A model generated the notes under the pieces. That model saw nothing but the letters and a program-made list of their open reading frames with translations, had not been told where the DNA came from and did not search any database. A stretch of DNA of 64,000 nt, taken from positions 42,840-106,839 of the forward strand of contig NZ_FNZN01000010.1 in assembly GCF_900109345.1 (NCBI RefSeq), written 5' to 3'. The translations under genes were made by a program, and so were the position numbers. The stretch's first letter is position 1. The number at the start of each line of letters is the position of its first letter. The DNA is from Maribacter orientalis. Lineage in GTDB: Bacteria > Bacteroidota > Bacteroidia > Flavobacteriales > Flavobacteriaceae. Positions 26,323 through 35,248 of the stretch are shown one piece after another.

Positions 26323-27321
26323 TTAAAATTTATGTTGAACAAATGGAAAATCCTCTTGTTCGTAAACCATATCATACAATTGGTTCACTGGTGGATAATC
26401 TGATTCTTCTGCAAACTTCTCACACTCTTTAACCATTTCTTTGACATTTTTGTCAATTTCCTTGATTTCGGCATCAGTTGCGTATTTATTTTCTTTTATA
26501 ACATCCAACACCTGAGTTATTGGATCTATTTTTTTATATTCTTCAACTTCATCCTTTGTTCTATAATGTTGTGCATCAGACATAGAATGACCTCTGTATC
26601 TATACGTCTTCATTTCTAGAAAAGTTGGTCCGCCTCCACTTCTAGCCCTATCAATTGCCTTGCTCATTTCTTGCGCAACAGTAACAGGATTCATACCATC
26701 AACTGGTCCACATGGCATTTCATAACCTAAGCCAAGTTTCCAAATTTCAGTTGAAAAAGAAGTTCTTGCTACAGAAGTTCCCATTGCATAACCATTATTC
26801 TCGCAAATGAATACAACAGGTAGTTGCCATAACATGGCTAAATTAAATGTTTCATGCAAAGAACCTTGTCTAACGGCACCATCACCCATATAACATAAAG
26901 TAACAGCTTCTCTACCATGGTACTTATCACCAAATGCCATACCTGCACCTAATGGTATCTGACCACCTACAATACCGTGGCCACCATGAAAGCGATGCTC
27001 TTTAGAAAAAATATGCATTGACCCTCCCATTCCTTTGGAAGTACCTGTTACCTTACCATAAAGCTCAGCCATTACTCTTTTAGGGTCTACACCCATTCCT
27101 ATTGGCTGAACGTGATTTCTATAAGCCGTTATCATACGATCTTTAGTAAGATCCATTGCATGTAGAGCTCCGGCAAGAACTGCTTCTTGACCATTATACA
27201 AATGAAGAAATCCTCTTACCTTTTGCTGAATATAAACAGCGGCCAATTTGTCCTCAAATTTTCTCCAAAACAGCATGTCGGCATACCATTTTAAATACGT
27301 TTCCTTGGTGATTTTTTTCAT
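26323..27321 (-). CDS. pdhA: Pyruvate dehydrogenase E1 component, alpha subunit
   Basis: 332 aa from the ATG at 27321. The thiamine diphosphate motif begins at GDGAVRQGSLHETFNLAMLW and ends in CENNGYAMGT. The phosphorylation-loop-like RYRGHSMSDAQHYRTKDEV is characteristic. It works with PdhB (2738-3715) and PdhC. A TAnnTTTG box at 27392-27399 lies 71 bp upstream and is a plausible promoter for pdhA-pdhC. Confidence 0.95.
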   Translation of the reverse strand: MKKITKETYLKWYADMLFWRKFEDKLAAVYIQQKVRGFLHLYNGQEAVLAGALHAMDLTKDRMITAYRNHVQPIGMGVDPKRVMAELYGKVTGTSKGMGGSMHIFSKEHRFHGGHGIVGGQIPLGAGMAFGDKYHGREAVTLCYMGDGAVRQGSLHETFNLAMLWQLPVVFICENNGYAMGTSVARTSFSTEIWKLGLGYEMPCGPVDGMNPVTVAQEMSKAIDRARSGGGPTFLEMKTYRYRGHSMSDAQHYRTKDEVEEYKKIDPITQVLDVIKENKYATDAEIKEIDKNVKEMVKECEKFAEESDYPPVNQLYDMVYEQEDFPFVQHKF

Positions 27322-27391
27322 CAATTTTAACTAAAGGTTTTAATTCTTTATAGATCCCAAAGGTTTGATTCACCTAGGTATCGCAGAAGAA

Positions 27392-27399
27392 CAAAAATA
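27392..27399 (-). promoter_or_regulatory. Candidate -7 box for pdhA-pdhC
   Basis: Minus-strand TATTTTTG fits TAnnTTTG. It lies 71 bp before the pdhA start in a 188-bp gap. No clear -33 TTG at standard spacing, so moderate support only. Confidence 0.4.
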
Positions 27400-27509
27400 C
27401 ACATATAAATGAATCGATAAAAATAATAGAAGCAAATCAATCAAGAAATTATATGCTTAACAAATAAACCCCATAACGTGTTTATTCCCAACCTTTCATT
27501 TCATAAAAA

Positions 27510-28007
27510 TCAATTTAAATAACTACTATTAAAACCCAACGGAAGCAAATCTGCCAAAGAATCACATTCTATAACACTACCTGTCTCACCCATTAACAGT
27601 ATCTTTATGGAATCTTTTTGCCTAAATTCATATTCTGAAATCGATTGTCTACAATTACCGCAGGGAGCAGCTGGCTCACTAACTTCGTGATTTAAAGATG
27701 CTGCAGAAATTGCAATCGCCTTTATTTTCATTCCCGGATATTTCGAGCCGGCATAAAAAACAGCAACCCTTTCAGCACAGAGTCCAGATGGATATGATGC
27801 ATTTTCCTGATTATTACCCTCAACTATCTCACCATTATCCAACAATACAGAAGCACCTACATAAAATTCGGAATATGGGGCATAAGCCCTTTTTCGTGCA
27901 CTCACTGCCGCATTCATTAATGCTCTATCTTCTTTCGGTAATTCTTCAAGGTTATTATGTATAGAAATATCAAAGCTTATACTCTTTTTAATAGCCATAT
28001 GCATCAT
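27510..28007 (-). CDS. cdd: Cytidine deaminase
   Basis: 165 aa. It deaminates cytidine or deoxycytidine to uridine for pyrimidine salvage. The zinc site is visible as GLCAERVAVFYAG (Cys and catalytic Glu) and APCGNCRQSISEY (two Cys). The N-terminal RKRAYAPYSEFYVGASVLLD is the usual substrate loop. It lies between porV and pdhA, an order common in flavobacteria. Several ATGs at the start make the exact N-terminus uncertain by up to three residues. Confidence 0.93.
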   Translation of the reverse strand: MMHMAIKKSISFDISIHNNLEELPKEDRALMNAAVSARKRAYAPYSEFYVGASVLLDNGEIVEGNNQENASYPSGLCAERVAVFYAGSKYPGMKIKAIAISAASLNHEVSEPAAPCGNCRQSISEYEFRQKDSIKILLMGETGSVIECDSLADLLPLGFNSSYLN

Positions 28008-28075
28008 TTAAATGTTAATCTACAAATTTATCTTTGAGTTGAATTAAAAAAAATATGCCTGCTACATTAAGGCAC

Positions 28076-28105
28076 AAAAAAACCTGCGATGATGCAGGTT
28101 TTTTT
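28076..28105 (-). terminator. Terminator of porV
   Basis: AAAAAAACCTGC and GCAGGTTTTTTT form a 12-bp stem with a 6-nt loop. It ends in a T-run on both strands and sits 24 bp after the porV stop. Confidence 0.9.
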
Positions 28106-28128
28106 AAATAAAAATATTTTTTAACCCT

Positions 28129-29277
28129 TTAATCATTGTAAAACTCTTCTCCTAAATTAAAGGTTAGAGAAAACCGTAACGTATTCTCTAATGGATTTCT
28201 AACTTGAGAGGTTGAAAATAAGTAAGATAAATCTATTTGAGCTGCCTTAAATTTAAAACCAGCACCCAGGGTAAAGAATTTTCTAGAACCTTTATCCTCG
28301 CTTTCATTAAAATAACCAGTTCTAAGCATGAACGCATCTTGATAAGTATACTCTGCGCCTAATGCCCATGTAAATTCTTTTAACTCTTCGCTGAAACCAT
28401 CTGGTGCATCAGTAAAAGAATTGAATATACCACTGAAACCACTTTCATTTTGATAAATATCATTATCCGCAGAATCAACATCACCATCATTATCAAAATC
28501 TTGTGGAGTAGGAACAAGGAGCTTATTGAATTCTGTTGTTAAACCTATAACATTATCCTGGTCTAAAATAAAATCGAAGCCACCTCCAAAACTAAGTTTA
28601 CTAGGTAAGAAATTTTCTTGCCCACCAGCATCATATTGAATTTTACCGCCAATATTTGAAAGATTAAAACCTGCTCTCCATCGACCATCAAAATTATTGT
28701 AGGCTATCTCATCAGACCTATAATACCCTGCAACATCAACTGCGAAAGAACCTGCAGCTTGTGAATCTTCAGATCCATTTTGAGGTAATTTTAAATTTGA
28801 CCTTATATATCTACCACCTACTGCCATTGAAAAAGTAGGGCTTAATTTAAGTGAATAAGAACCATCTAATGCCAATTCATTAGGCTTAGCTATGGTTCCT
28901 GGGTCGTTTGCAAATTGTCTTAATTCAATTTCACCTAAAGTAAAATACCTTAGACTCAATGCAAATGCACTCTGATCGTCTAGTTTATTATAGAAACTGG
29001 CATTTAACAATGATATATCTGTTATTATACTTTCTAAATAAGGAGTATAACTTATACCTATACCCATTTTACGTTCTGCAAAAGCAAATTTAGCAGGGTT
29101 CCATTGTTGAGAAAAAGCATCTGTTGATGTTGCAACACCCATATCACCCATACCAGCAGACCTTGCATCGGCAGCAATCGTTAAAAACGGCACAGCCGTT
29201 GTAATTACACGTTGATTATCTTGAGCGACAACCTTACCAATTACAAGTACAAAGAAAATTATTGAAATTTTTCTCAT
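28129..29277 (-). CDS. porV: Type IX secretion outer-membrane shuttle protein PorV (LptO)
   Basis: 382 aa with a signal peptide (ending KVVAQDN). The conserved start RVITTAVPFLTIAADARSAG, MGDMGVATSTDAFSQQWNP and AKFAFAERKMGIGISYTPYL is diagnostic of PorV. The remainder is a FadL-like beta-barrel ending FSLTFNLGEEFYND. PorV binds cargo leaving the T9SS translocon and delivers it to the PorU sortase. In the flavobacterial gene order I know, porU lies between porV and gldJ; here that space is a 441-bp non-coding gap. Confidence 0.92.
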   Translation of the reverse strand: MRKISIIFFVLVIGKVVAQDNQRVITTAVPFLTIAADARSAGMGDMGVATSTDAFSQQWNPAKFAFAERKMGIGISYTPYLESIITDISLLNASFYNKLDDQSAFALSLRYFTLGEIELRQFANDPGTIAKPNELALDGSYSLKLSPTFSMAVGGRYIRSNLKLPQNGSEDSQAAGSFAVDVAGYYRSDEIAYNNFDGRWRAGFNLSNIGGKIQYDAGGQENFLPSKLSFGGGFDFILDQDNVIGLTTEFNKLLVPTPQDFDNDGDVDSADNDIYQNESGFSGIFNSFTDAPDGFSEELKEFTWALGAEYTYQDAFMLRTGYFNESEDKGSRKFFTLGAGFKFKAAQIDLSYLFSTSQVRNPLENTLRFSLTFNLGEEFYND

Positions 29278-29718
29278 TATAGAATAGTTCTTTAAATTTT
29301 AAAAGGTGAAATATAGCGTTTACCTTATATCATCTTTAATATTTTACATGTAAACGTCCTTTTTCCCGTTATCTTGCATTAATAATAGGTTTTTTTATAA
29401 AAAATATTAGCTTAACCATAAGCCATTACCTTCCCATACATTTATTCGAATGAATGCCGAAGTTAAAATTTTCAACTTAAAAGAAATCTTCAAAACCATA
29501 CTATTTAATTGTTTTAACCGTTAACCTATTTAAGTGGACCTAAATTTATTGCTGGTTCGATTAGAGATGATTAAAATTATTTTGAATTGTAAAATAATCT
29601 CGCAAAAACACCGTTCTAATGAGCGAAAGTGACAAACAAATTAAAAGAAAACATAGTATCATATTATTATAGCGACCAAACAACTATAGTATATGAAAAT
29701 TGAACTCAAGTCCTAATT
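29278..29718. other. Non-coding divergent gap between porV and gldJ
   Basis: 441 bp, AT-rich, with frequent stops in all frames and no sign of a porU remnant. It should hold the promoters of both porV and gldJ, but no convincing TAnnTTTG with -33 TTG pair was found for either. Confidence 0.7.
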
Positions 29719-31386
29719 ATGAAAAAACATTTAATAAAAGTTGTACTCTCATGCACTGTTATAGTAGGAGGTTTCACAGTCAATAGCTGTTCTAAATCTT
29801 CATCTTCAAAAAACACGTCTAGAGCTACAGGTTGGAAAATAAATGCCAAGGAAGGTGGTTTTCAATACAATACTGACTTTAAAGAGCAAGAGACTGCTCC
29901 AGGATTGGTGTTTGTTGAAGGCGGTACGTTTACCAAAGGTAAGGTACAAGATGATGTTATGCATGATTGGAACAACACACCTACCTCTCAACATGTTCAA
30001 TCTTTTTACATGGACGAGACTGAGGTTACCAACGTAATGTACTTAGAATACTTAGATTATCTTAAGAGTGTTTATCCTCCAGAAAATCCAAAGTATACGA
30101 ATATTTATGTAGGTGCATTACCTGACACTTTAGTATGGAGAAATAGGTTGGGCTTCAATGAAACCATGACAAATAACTATTTAAGACACCCAGCATATGC
30201 AGAATATCCTGTAGTTGGTGTAAATTGGATCCAAGCTAATCAATTTGCCAAATGGAGAACCGACCGTGTAAATGAAGTGATGTTAGAAAGAGAAGGTTAT
30301 TTATCTGAAGACGCAAAATACCAAGCGGCAACCGGAGAAGTACAAGGAACTTTTAGCACTGAAGCATACTTAAACAGACCAGAATCGGTTTATAACGGAC
30401 AAATTGATTCTCTTCAAGGGAAAATGAAGAAAGATAGCACTTCTGCTTTCGCAAAAAGAAGTAGTGGTATTATTATGCCAGAATACAGACTTCCTACCGA
30501 AACAGAATGGGAGTATGCTGCTCAGGCCCAAGTAGGCCAAAGAGAGTACAATAACTACCGCGGTAGAAAAAAATATCCATGGGAAGGTGATTACACCAGA
30601 AACGGACAACGTGTAGGTAGAGGTGATCAATTAGCAAACTTTAAACAAGCCAAAGGTGATTACGGTGGAATTGCAGGTTGGTCTGATGATGGTGCTGATA
30701 TAACGGCTGAAGTTATGTCATATAAGCCAAATGATTTAGGTCTTTATGATATGGCTGGTAACGTTGCTGAATGGACGGCTGATGTTTACAGACCAATAGT
30801 TGATGACGAAATAAGTGATTTCAATTATTACAGAGGTAACATTTACATGAAAAGTGCCATTGGTGACGATGGAAAAGTTAAAATTCTTAGAGATTCTATA
30901 GTTTTTGACACCCTACCAAATGGAAAAGTTGTTGCCGTAAACTTACCAGGGGAAATTAAAATGGTTCCTGTAGATGAAGAAGAGACTTATTTAAGGACAA
31001 ATTTCTCATCTAGCGATAATAGAGGCTATAGAGATGGTGATGCAGGTTCTTCTAGATTCTATGACAGATTCAGTGATGATGAAGAAGAAGATTCAAGTAA
31101 AAAGATGTACAATTCCCCTAAGCATTCAGTTGAACGGGATTCTTTAGGAACCCTTATTAAAGGATACGATATTTCAAACAACAGAACAACACTTATTAAT
31201 GACGAAGTAAGAGTTTACAAAGGCGGTTCTTGGAGAGATAGAGCTTACTGGTTAGATCCAGCGCAAAGAAGATACCTACCACAGTACATGGCTACAGACT
31301 ATATAGGCTTTAGATGTGCAATGTCTAGAGTTGGCTCAAAATCTAAAACTAAAAATAAAACGGTTAGAGGAAAAAAAGCTAAATAA
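29719..31386 (+). CDS. gldJ: Gliding motility lipoprotein GldJ
   Basis: 555 aa. A lipoprotein signal has its lipobox at TVNSC (about residue 24). The body is a formylglycine-generating-enzyme/sulfatase-modifying-factor fold: APGLVFVEGGTFTKG, DETEVTNVMYLEYLDY, YRLPTETEWEYAAQAQ, LYDMAGNVAEWTADVY and YKGGSWRDRAYWLDPAQRRY then GFRCAMSRVG. GldJ is required for gliding and for stability of the T9SS motor in flavobacteria. It ends in a basic tail (KSKTKNKTVRGKKAK). It is divergent from porV and followed by a terminator. Confidence 0.93.
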   Translation: MKKHLIKVVLSCTVIVGGFTVNSCSKSSSSKNTSRATGWKINAKEGGFQYNTDFKEQETAPGLVFVEGGTFTKGKVQDDVMHDWNNTPTSQHVQSFYMDETEVTNVMYLEYLDYLKSVYPPENPKYTNIYVGALPDTLVWRNRLGFNETMTNNYLRHPAYAEYPVVGVNWIQANQFAKWRTDRVNEVMLEREGYLSEDAKYQAATGEVQGTFSTEAYLNRPESVYNGQIDSLQGKMKKDSTSAFAKRSSGIIMPEYRLPTETEWEYAAQAQVGQREYNNYRGRKKYPWEGDYTRNGQRVGRGDQLANFKQAKGDYGGIAGWSDDGADITAEVMSYKPNDLGLYDMAGNVAEWTADVYRPIVDDEISDFNYYRGNIYMKSAIGDDGKVKILRDSIVFDTLPNGKVVAVNLPGEIKMVPVDEEETYLRTNFSSSDNRGYRDGDAGSSRFYDRFSDDEEEDSSKKMYNSPKHSVERDSLGTLIKGYDISNNRTTLINDEVRVYKGGSWRDRAYWLDPAQRRYLPQYMATDYIGFRCAMSRVGSKSKTKNKTVRGKKAK

Positions 31387-31405
31387 TTTTTCTACATACG
31401 AATTT

Positions 31406-31437
31406 AAAAAAGCCCTTTTCTTAAAGGGCTTTTTTTT
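31406..31437 (+). terminator. Terminator of gldJ
   Basis: AAAAAAGCCCTTT and AAAGGGCTTTTTT form a 13-bp stem with a TCTT loop and a long T-run, 20 bp after the stop and 13 bp before murF. Confidence 0.92.
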
Positions 31438-31449
31438 ATCTTCGATTTC

Positions 31450-32727
31450 ATGAACGTTCAAGACTTACATTCAATTTTTTTAGAATTTCCATCTGTTAAT
31501 ATAGACACTAGAAAAATTAAGAAAAACGATATTTTCTTCGCATTAAAAGGTGATAATTTTAATGGAAATACTTACACGCAGCAAGCTCTTGATAATGGCG
31601 CTAGCTATGTTATTATCGACCAGGAAGAATACTACGTTAACGACAAAACTATTCTTGTCGAAGACACTTTGGTCATGCTACAAAAACTAGCAAATTACCA
31701 TCGAAATTTCTGCAGTGCAAAAGTGATAAGCCTAACCGGAAGCAATGGCAAGACCACTACAAAAGAATTAATACATGCAGTACTCTCTAGAAAATATAAA
31801 ACAATTGCCACTGTTGGCAATCTAAACAACCACATTGGAGTTCCTTTAACCCTTTTGTCCATTCTACCCAACACCGAAATTGCCATCGTTGAAATGGGTG
31901 CAAATCATCAAAAAGAAATACAGTTTTTATGCGAAATTGCAGAGCCCGACTTTGGTTATATAACCAACTTTGGAAAAGCACATTTAGAGGGTTTTGGAGG
32001 CGTTGATGGGGTTATAAAAGGCAAGAGCGAATTATATGAATATCTCATAAAAAACAAAAAGTCGATTTTTTTAAATGCAGATGATTCAATTCAATTAGAC
32101 AAACTGAAAACCTATACCAAAAAATATGGTTTTAGCTCTGTCAACCCAAAGTATTATAAAATTGAGCTTGAAGAGGCTCAACCCTTTGTCATCATTAAAG
32201 TTGAAGATTCCATCATAAAATCTAATCTCATTGGTGCGTATAATTTTCATAATTGCTGCGCAGCAATTATGATAGGGAAATATTTCAACGTCGAATTACC
32301 AGAAATTAAAATGGCACTGGAAAAGTATACTCCCGAAAATAATAGATCACAGATTATTCAAAAAAATGATCATTATATTATTTTAGACGCATACAATGCC
32401 AACCCATCAAGCATGAAAGTAGCTTTAGAAAATTTCAATTCACTAGAAAAAACTAATAAAGTTTTAATTTTAGGGGATATGTTCGAATTGGGCAATTCAG
32501 CCGAAGAAGAGCATCAAGCCATTACAGATTTGACGGAAACACTACAGTTTAAAAATGTTCTGTTCATAGGTGAAAACTTTTACCGCACACAAACCAGCTC
32601 TATTAAGTTGAAAAACTTTGAAGAATTAAAAGCTTATTTATCGCAAAATAATTTACAAGCCAATTCAACTATACTTATAAAAGGCTCAAGAGGCATGGCT
32701 CTTGAAAGAGTTTTGGATTACCTATAA
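31450..32727 (+). CDS. murF: UDP-N-acetylmuramoyl-tripeptide--D-alanyl-D-alanine ligase
   Basis: 425 aa Mur ligase. It adds D-Ala-D-Ala to the UDP-MurNAc tripeptide. Visible blocks: substrate domain SVNIDTRKIKKNDIFFALKG, ATP loop SLTGSNGKTTTKELIHA, NLNNHIGVPLTLLS, IAIVEMGANHQKEI, FGKAHLEGFGG, and IILDAYNANPSSMKVALENF in the third domain. Since it starts 13 bp after the gldJ terminator, expression depends on read-through or a start within gldJ. It is the last gene before the tRNA/island region. Confidence 0.95.
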   Translation: MNVQDLHSIFLEFPSVNIDTRKIKKNDIFFALKGDNFNGNTYTQQALDNGASYVIIDQEEYYVNDKTILVEDTLVMLQKLANYHRNFCSAKVISLTGSNGKTTTKELIHAVLSRKYKTIATVGNLNNHIGVPLTLLSILPNTEIAIVEMGANHQKEIQFLCEIAEPDFGYITNFGKAHLEGFGGVDGVIKGKSELYEYLIKNKKSIFLNADDSIQLDKLKTYTKKYGFSSVNPKYYKIELEEAQPFVIIKVEDSIIKSNLIGAYNFHNCCAAIMIGKYFNVELPEIKMALEKYTPENNRSQIIQKNDHYIILDAYNANPSSMKVALENFNSLEKTNKVLILGDMFELGNSAEEEHQAITDLTETLQFKNVLFIGENFYRTQTSSIKLKNFEELKAYLSQNNLQANSTILIKGSRGMALERVLDYL

Positions 32728-32749
32728 GCCCACTAAAACCTTTCATTTG

Positions 32750-32824
32750 TGGGATATACTGGATTCGAACCGGTGACCTCTGCCCTGTCAAGGCAGCGCT
32801 CTAAACCAACTGAGCTAATATCCC
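32750..32824 (-). tRNA. tRNA-Val (anticodon GAC)
   Basis: The reverse strand folds into a full cloverleaf: acceptor GGGATAT/ATATCCC, D-arm AGCTCAGTTGGTTTAGAGC, anticodon arm CTGCC-TTGACAG-GGCAG with anticodon GAC (codon GUC), T-loop TTCGAAT, discriminator A. CCA is not encoded. The T-stem ACCGG/CCAGT has one C:A mismatch at its middle pair, unlike the perfect ACTGG/CCAGT in the neighbouring tRNA-Val. Confidence 0.93.
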
Positions 32825-32883
32825 AATAAAACTAAGATAAGATAAAAGATGCTTTTTATCTATAACCAAAACATCTAAAAATT

Positions 32884-32917
32884 AAAAAAAGGCTCCCATT
32901 TACATGGAAGCCTTTTT
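32884..32917 (-). terminator. Original terminator of the tRNA-Val(UAC) gene, left outside the island
   Basis: GGCTCCCAT pairs with ATGGAAGCC (one mismatch) around a TTAC loop, with a T7 run on the minus strand. It directly follows the displaced 3' tRNA fragment, so it terminated that tRNA before the island inserted. Confidence 0.75.
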
Positions 32918-32921
32918 ACCT

Positions 32922-32964
32922 GTGGGCCCTACTGGATTCGAACCAGTGACCCCCTGCTTGTAAG
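32922..32964 (-). repeat. attL: displaced 3' part of tRNA-Val(UAC)
   Basis: 43 bp identical to 46982-47024, from GTGGGCCCTACTGG to CTGCTTGTAAG. It covers the tRNA 3' end through the anticodon loop. The sequence to the right (CGCGAATATTTG) no longer completes the tRNA, so this copy is a non-functional fragment. Confidence 0.93.
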
Positions 32965-33076
32965 CGCGAATATTTGTCTTTTCATTTATTTTCATTTTTC
33001 TTCAATCTCTGGAAACCCTTGTATTTATTGGGTTTTTATTTTTACTTGCTTTCATGCGTTTTCAAAAAAGGTGAGA

Positions 33077-33101
33077 TTTGTTTCACCTATGTTTCACCCC
33101 T
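33077..33101 (+). repeat. Left copy of 25-bp element-end repeat (candidate integrase arm site)
   Basis: Two GTTTCACC motifs 11 bp apart in a 25-bp block. It is matched at 23 of 25 positions by 46909-46933 near the other end, in the same orientation. It lies 13 bp before the integrase ATG and 113 bp inside attL. Confidence 0.7.
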
Positions 33102-33113
33102 TAAGAAAAAAGC

Positions 33114-34325
33114 ATGGTAAGTATTAAACTAAAACTTAAAACAAAAGTAAATTCTGAAGGTGAACATTCCATTGTTTTACAAGTACTGAAAGATAGGCAG
33201 AAAAAAATTATCGCTACTGGACTTTTGGTCAAAAAAATATTTTGGGATGAAAAAGAACACTGTTTCAAAACAAGACATCCGAATGCGATGCAGAACAATC
33301 GTTTGTTGGACACCATTAAAATAAAGGCGCGGAATATTATTTCAGAATTTGAAATCGATGATATCGATTTTACCCTTAACGAATTTGAAAACCGTTTTCG
33401 ATTTGGTTCAAAAAGAAGTAGAATCGATTTGTTTGAATTTTGGAATTCCGTGGTCAGAGATTTAGAATTATCTGGAAGAATGGGTTATGCCCGTACAAAT
33501 AGAGATACTATAAACTCTTTAAAAATCTTTCACAAAAGACCCACATTACATATGCGCGAAGTTAATGTGACATTCTTGGACAAGTATGAAGTCTTCCTAA
33601 GAAGCAGAGGTGGTTCAAACGGAGGTATCTCTGTACGCATGAGAAGCCTTCGTACGATTTTCAACTTGGCGATTCGTAGAGATTTAATTAAGCAAAACCT
33701 ATACCCTTTCCATAAATATAAAATATCTAAACTCAAAGGTAAACGAATCAAGCATGCCCTTACAATGGCAGAAATTGAAACATTCAAGACTTTGGATTGT
33801 GGAGAGGATACTCAACTAATAAATGCCAAGAACTATTTTTTATTCAGCTTTTATACCAGAGGTATGAACTTTGCAGACATGATGCGACTAAAATGGTCTG
33901 ATATTAACAAGAAACGAATCACCTACGCTAGGGCTAAAACACAAGGCAACTTTTCTATAAAGATTATGCCTCCTGTCAAGGAGATTTTGGATTATTACAA
34001 TCAGAACAGGACAGATACAAACTACGTCTTCCCTATTTTGTTATATGATTATATGACACCTACGCAAATTGAGAATCGCAAACACAAAACACTTGGGCTT
34101 TACAATAAAAGCTTAAAAATACTGGCAGAGCAAGGAGGTATAACAAAAAATGTCACTAGCTATGTTGCAAGACATAGTTTTGCCATGTGCTTGCGCGAGA
34201 AAGGGGTTAGCATTGATATAATTGGAGAGACCCTTGGTCACCAAAGTGTATTAACTACTAAGGCGTATGTCCGTGAATTTGGTGTAGATGTTTTGGATGA
34301 GGCTGTAGAGGTTCTACTATGGTGA
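33114..34325 (+). CDS. int: Tyrosine recombinase / integrase of the element
   Basis: 403 aa. An N-terminal arm-binding-like part (about 1-100) and a SAM-like core-binding domain (about 105-205) precede a catalytic domain. Catalytic Arg is in SFYTRGMNFADMMRLKWSDI, the second Arg-His pair in YVARHSFAMCLREKG, the His in GETLGHQSVL and the nucleophile Tyr in TTKAYVREFG. This is the Bacteroidota phage-integrase type seen in mobilizable and conjugative elements. It is expected to recombine the 43-bp tRNA att sites. Position at one end, reading inwards, fits. An 8-bp inverted repeat (TTCACTTT/AAAGTGAA) follows at 34346-34363. Confidence 0.93.
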   Translation: MVSIKLKLKTKVNSEGEHSIVLQVLKDRQKKIIATGLLVKKIFWDEKEHCFKTRHPNAMQNNRLLDTIKIKARNIISEFEIDDIDFTLNEFENRFRFGSKRSRIDLFEFWNSVVRDLELSGRMGYARTNRDTINSLKIFHKRPTLHMREVNVTFLDKYEVFLRSRGGSNGGISVRMRSLRTIFNLAIRRDLIKQNLYPFHKYKISKLKGKRIKHALTMAEIETFKTLDCGEDTQLINAKNYFLFSFYTRGMNFADMMRLKWSDINKKRITYARAKTQGNFSIKIMPPVKEILDYYNQNRTDTNYVFPILLYDYMTPTQIENRKHKTLGLYNKSLKILAEQGGITKNVTSYVARHSFAMCLREKGVSIDIIGETLGHQSVLTTKAYVREFGVDVLDEAVEVLLW

Positions 34326-34849
34326 TGGATGGAGTAAAATAATATTTCACTTTTTAAAGTGAAGGTTAAGTTCCTTATGGAATAAAGCATTGGTAACAAA
34401 TACTAGTTGTACTTAAATCATATGAAGCTATTGGAGGAACAGATAATGTAACTGTTGAACTATTGGAATTAAAATAATTTTTTAGTGATCAATAGTTAGT
34501 TACCTATTAATTCTTTCTGATTTATCGTATCTCCTTTTACCATTTTCTATTGCAAGTCCACTTTTGCAAAGGGGTCTTAGTCATTGCCGACTTGATATAG
34601 GAACATAAGTTGTAGACCCAGGAGAGGTCCTTCGTGTTTTGGTAGGTGATATAGCCGCACTAATCATTTATGCCTTCAGATCAGCCAAAAATTCCTTGCC
34701 GTCATTGTCCGTTTTGAAAAAGTACTTAAATCCATAGCAATCCGTATATGCCAAAATTAAGAAGGCCTTATGTCTTTCTTATTTATTGCTCTACTTATGC
34801 CTTTTAAGAAAAGAACAGAGCTTTTTCATGAAGCAAAAATCACAAGGCC
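34326..34849. other. Gap after the integrase with an inverted repeat and decayed coding traces
   Basis: 524 bp without an intact gene. It holds the inverted repeat at 34346-34363, a 25-codon open plus-strand tail ending GGTDNVTVELLELK (stop near 34480), and the minus-strand coding traces annotated separately. Nothing else could be supported. Confidence 0.55.
34540..34778 (-). pseudogene. Decayed minus-strand coding remnant, family unrecognised
   Basis: Minus-strand frames carry two protein-like stretches: KAFLILAYTDCYGFKYFFKT, continuing DNDGKEFLADLKA to a stop at 34668-34670, and then, in another frame, CGYITYQNTKDLSWVYNLCS, continuing YIKSAMTKTPLQKW. Their composition is unlike random AT-rich spacer, and the frame break suggests an inactivated gene. 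I do not recognise the family. The end points are approximate. Confidence 0.35.
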
Positions 34850-35248
34850 TTAATTGAGGGAATTGAAAATAATAGCATCATGCGTCAAGGGCTTCATGAT
34901 GTAATCCCTGATTTGAAGATTTACTCTGGCTCTTTCTTGATCTGCAGGTTCGACTGAAGAAGATAATATATAAACTAATAGCCTTTCGCTAACTGCAGGT
35001 TCTTTTTGTTCAAGAACCTCCATAAATTGCCAACCCGTCATAGAAGGCATATTAATATCAAGTAGAAGTATAGCTTTACCCTCCTTCTGTTTCTTAAATA
35101 ATGACAGTACGTATTCAAGCCCTTTCTCAGGCTCAGTGAATGATATTACTTCAGCCTGAGGGCTGTTTTCCATAATTACACTTTTAGTAATAAAATTACT
35201 AATGTCGTCATCATCCACAATAATAAAATGTAAGGTATTAGTTTCCAT
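34850..35248 (-). CDS. Single-domain response regulator (CheY-like)
   Basis: 132 aa from the ATG at 35248, which overlaps the end of the upstream kinase gene by 11 bp (ATGGAAACTAA). Receiver features: acidic pocket FIIVDDDDISN, phospho-acceptor Asp in LLLDINMPSMTGW, Ser/Thr switch in YILSSSVEPADQ, Lys in DYIMKPLTHD. There is no output domain. It is the last gene of a four-gene minus-strand phosphorelay operon, so it probably receives phosphate from the PAS kinase and acts by protein contact. Confidence 0.9.
   Translation of the reverse strand: METNTLHFIIVDDDDISNFITKSVIMENSPQAEVISFTEPEKGLEYVLSLFKKQKEGKAILLLDINMPSMTGWQFMEVLEQKEPAVSERLLVYILSSSVEPADQERARVNLQIRDYIMKPLTHDAIIFNSLN

Noticed and set aside
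32922..32964. A second complete tRNA next to tRNA-Val(GAC)
   Set aside because: Only the 3' half exists; sequence beyond the anticodon loop does not pair, so it is the att fragment.
34346..34363. 8-bp inverted repeat after the integrase as a terminator
   Set aside because: Stem is AT-rich and has no T-run; support is too weak to call it a terminator, so it is only mentioned.
34540..34778. Possible RteC-like or transposase identity for the decayed frame
   Set aside because: No diagnostic motif of either family could be found; left unnamed.
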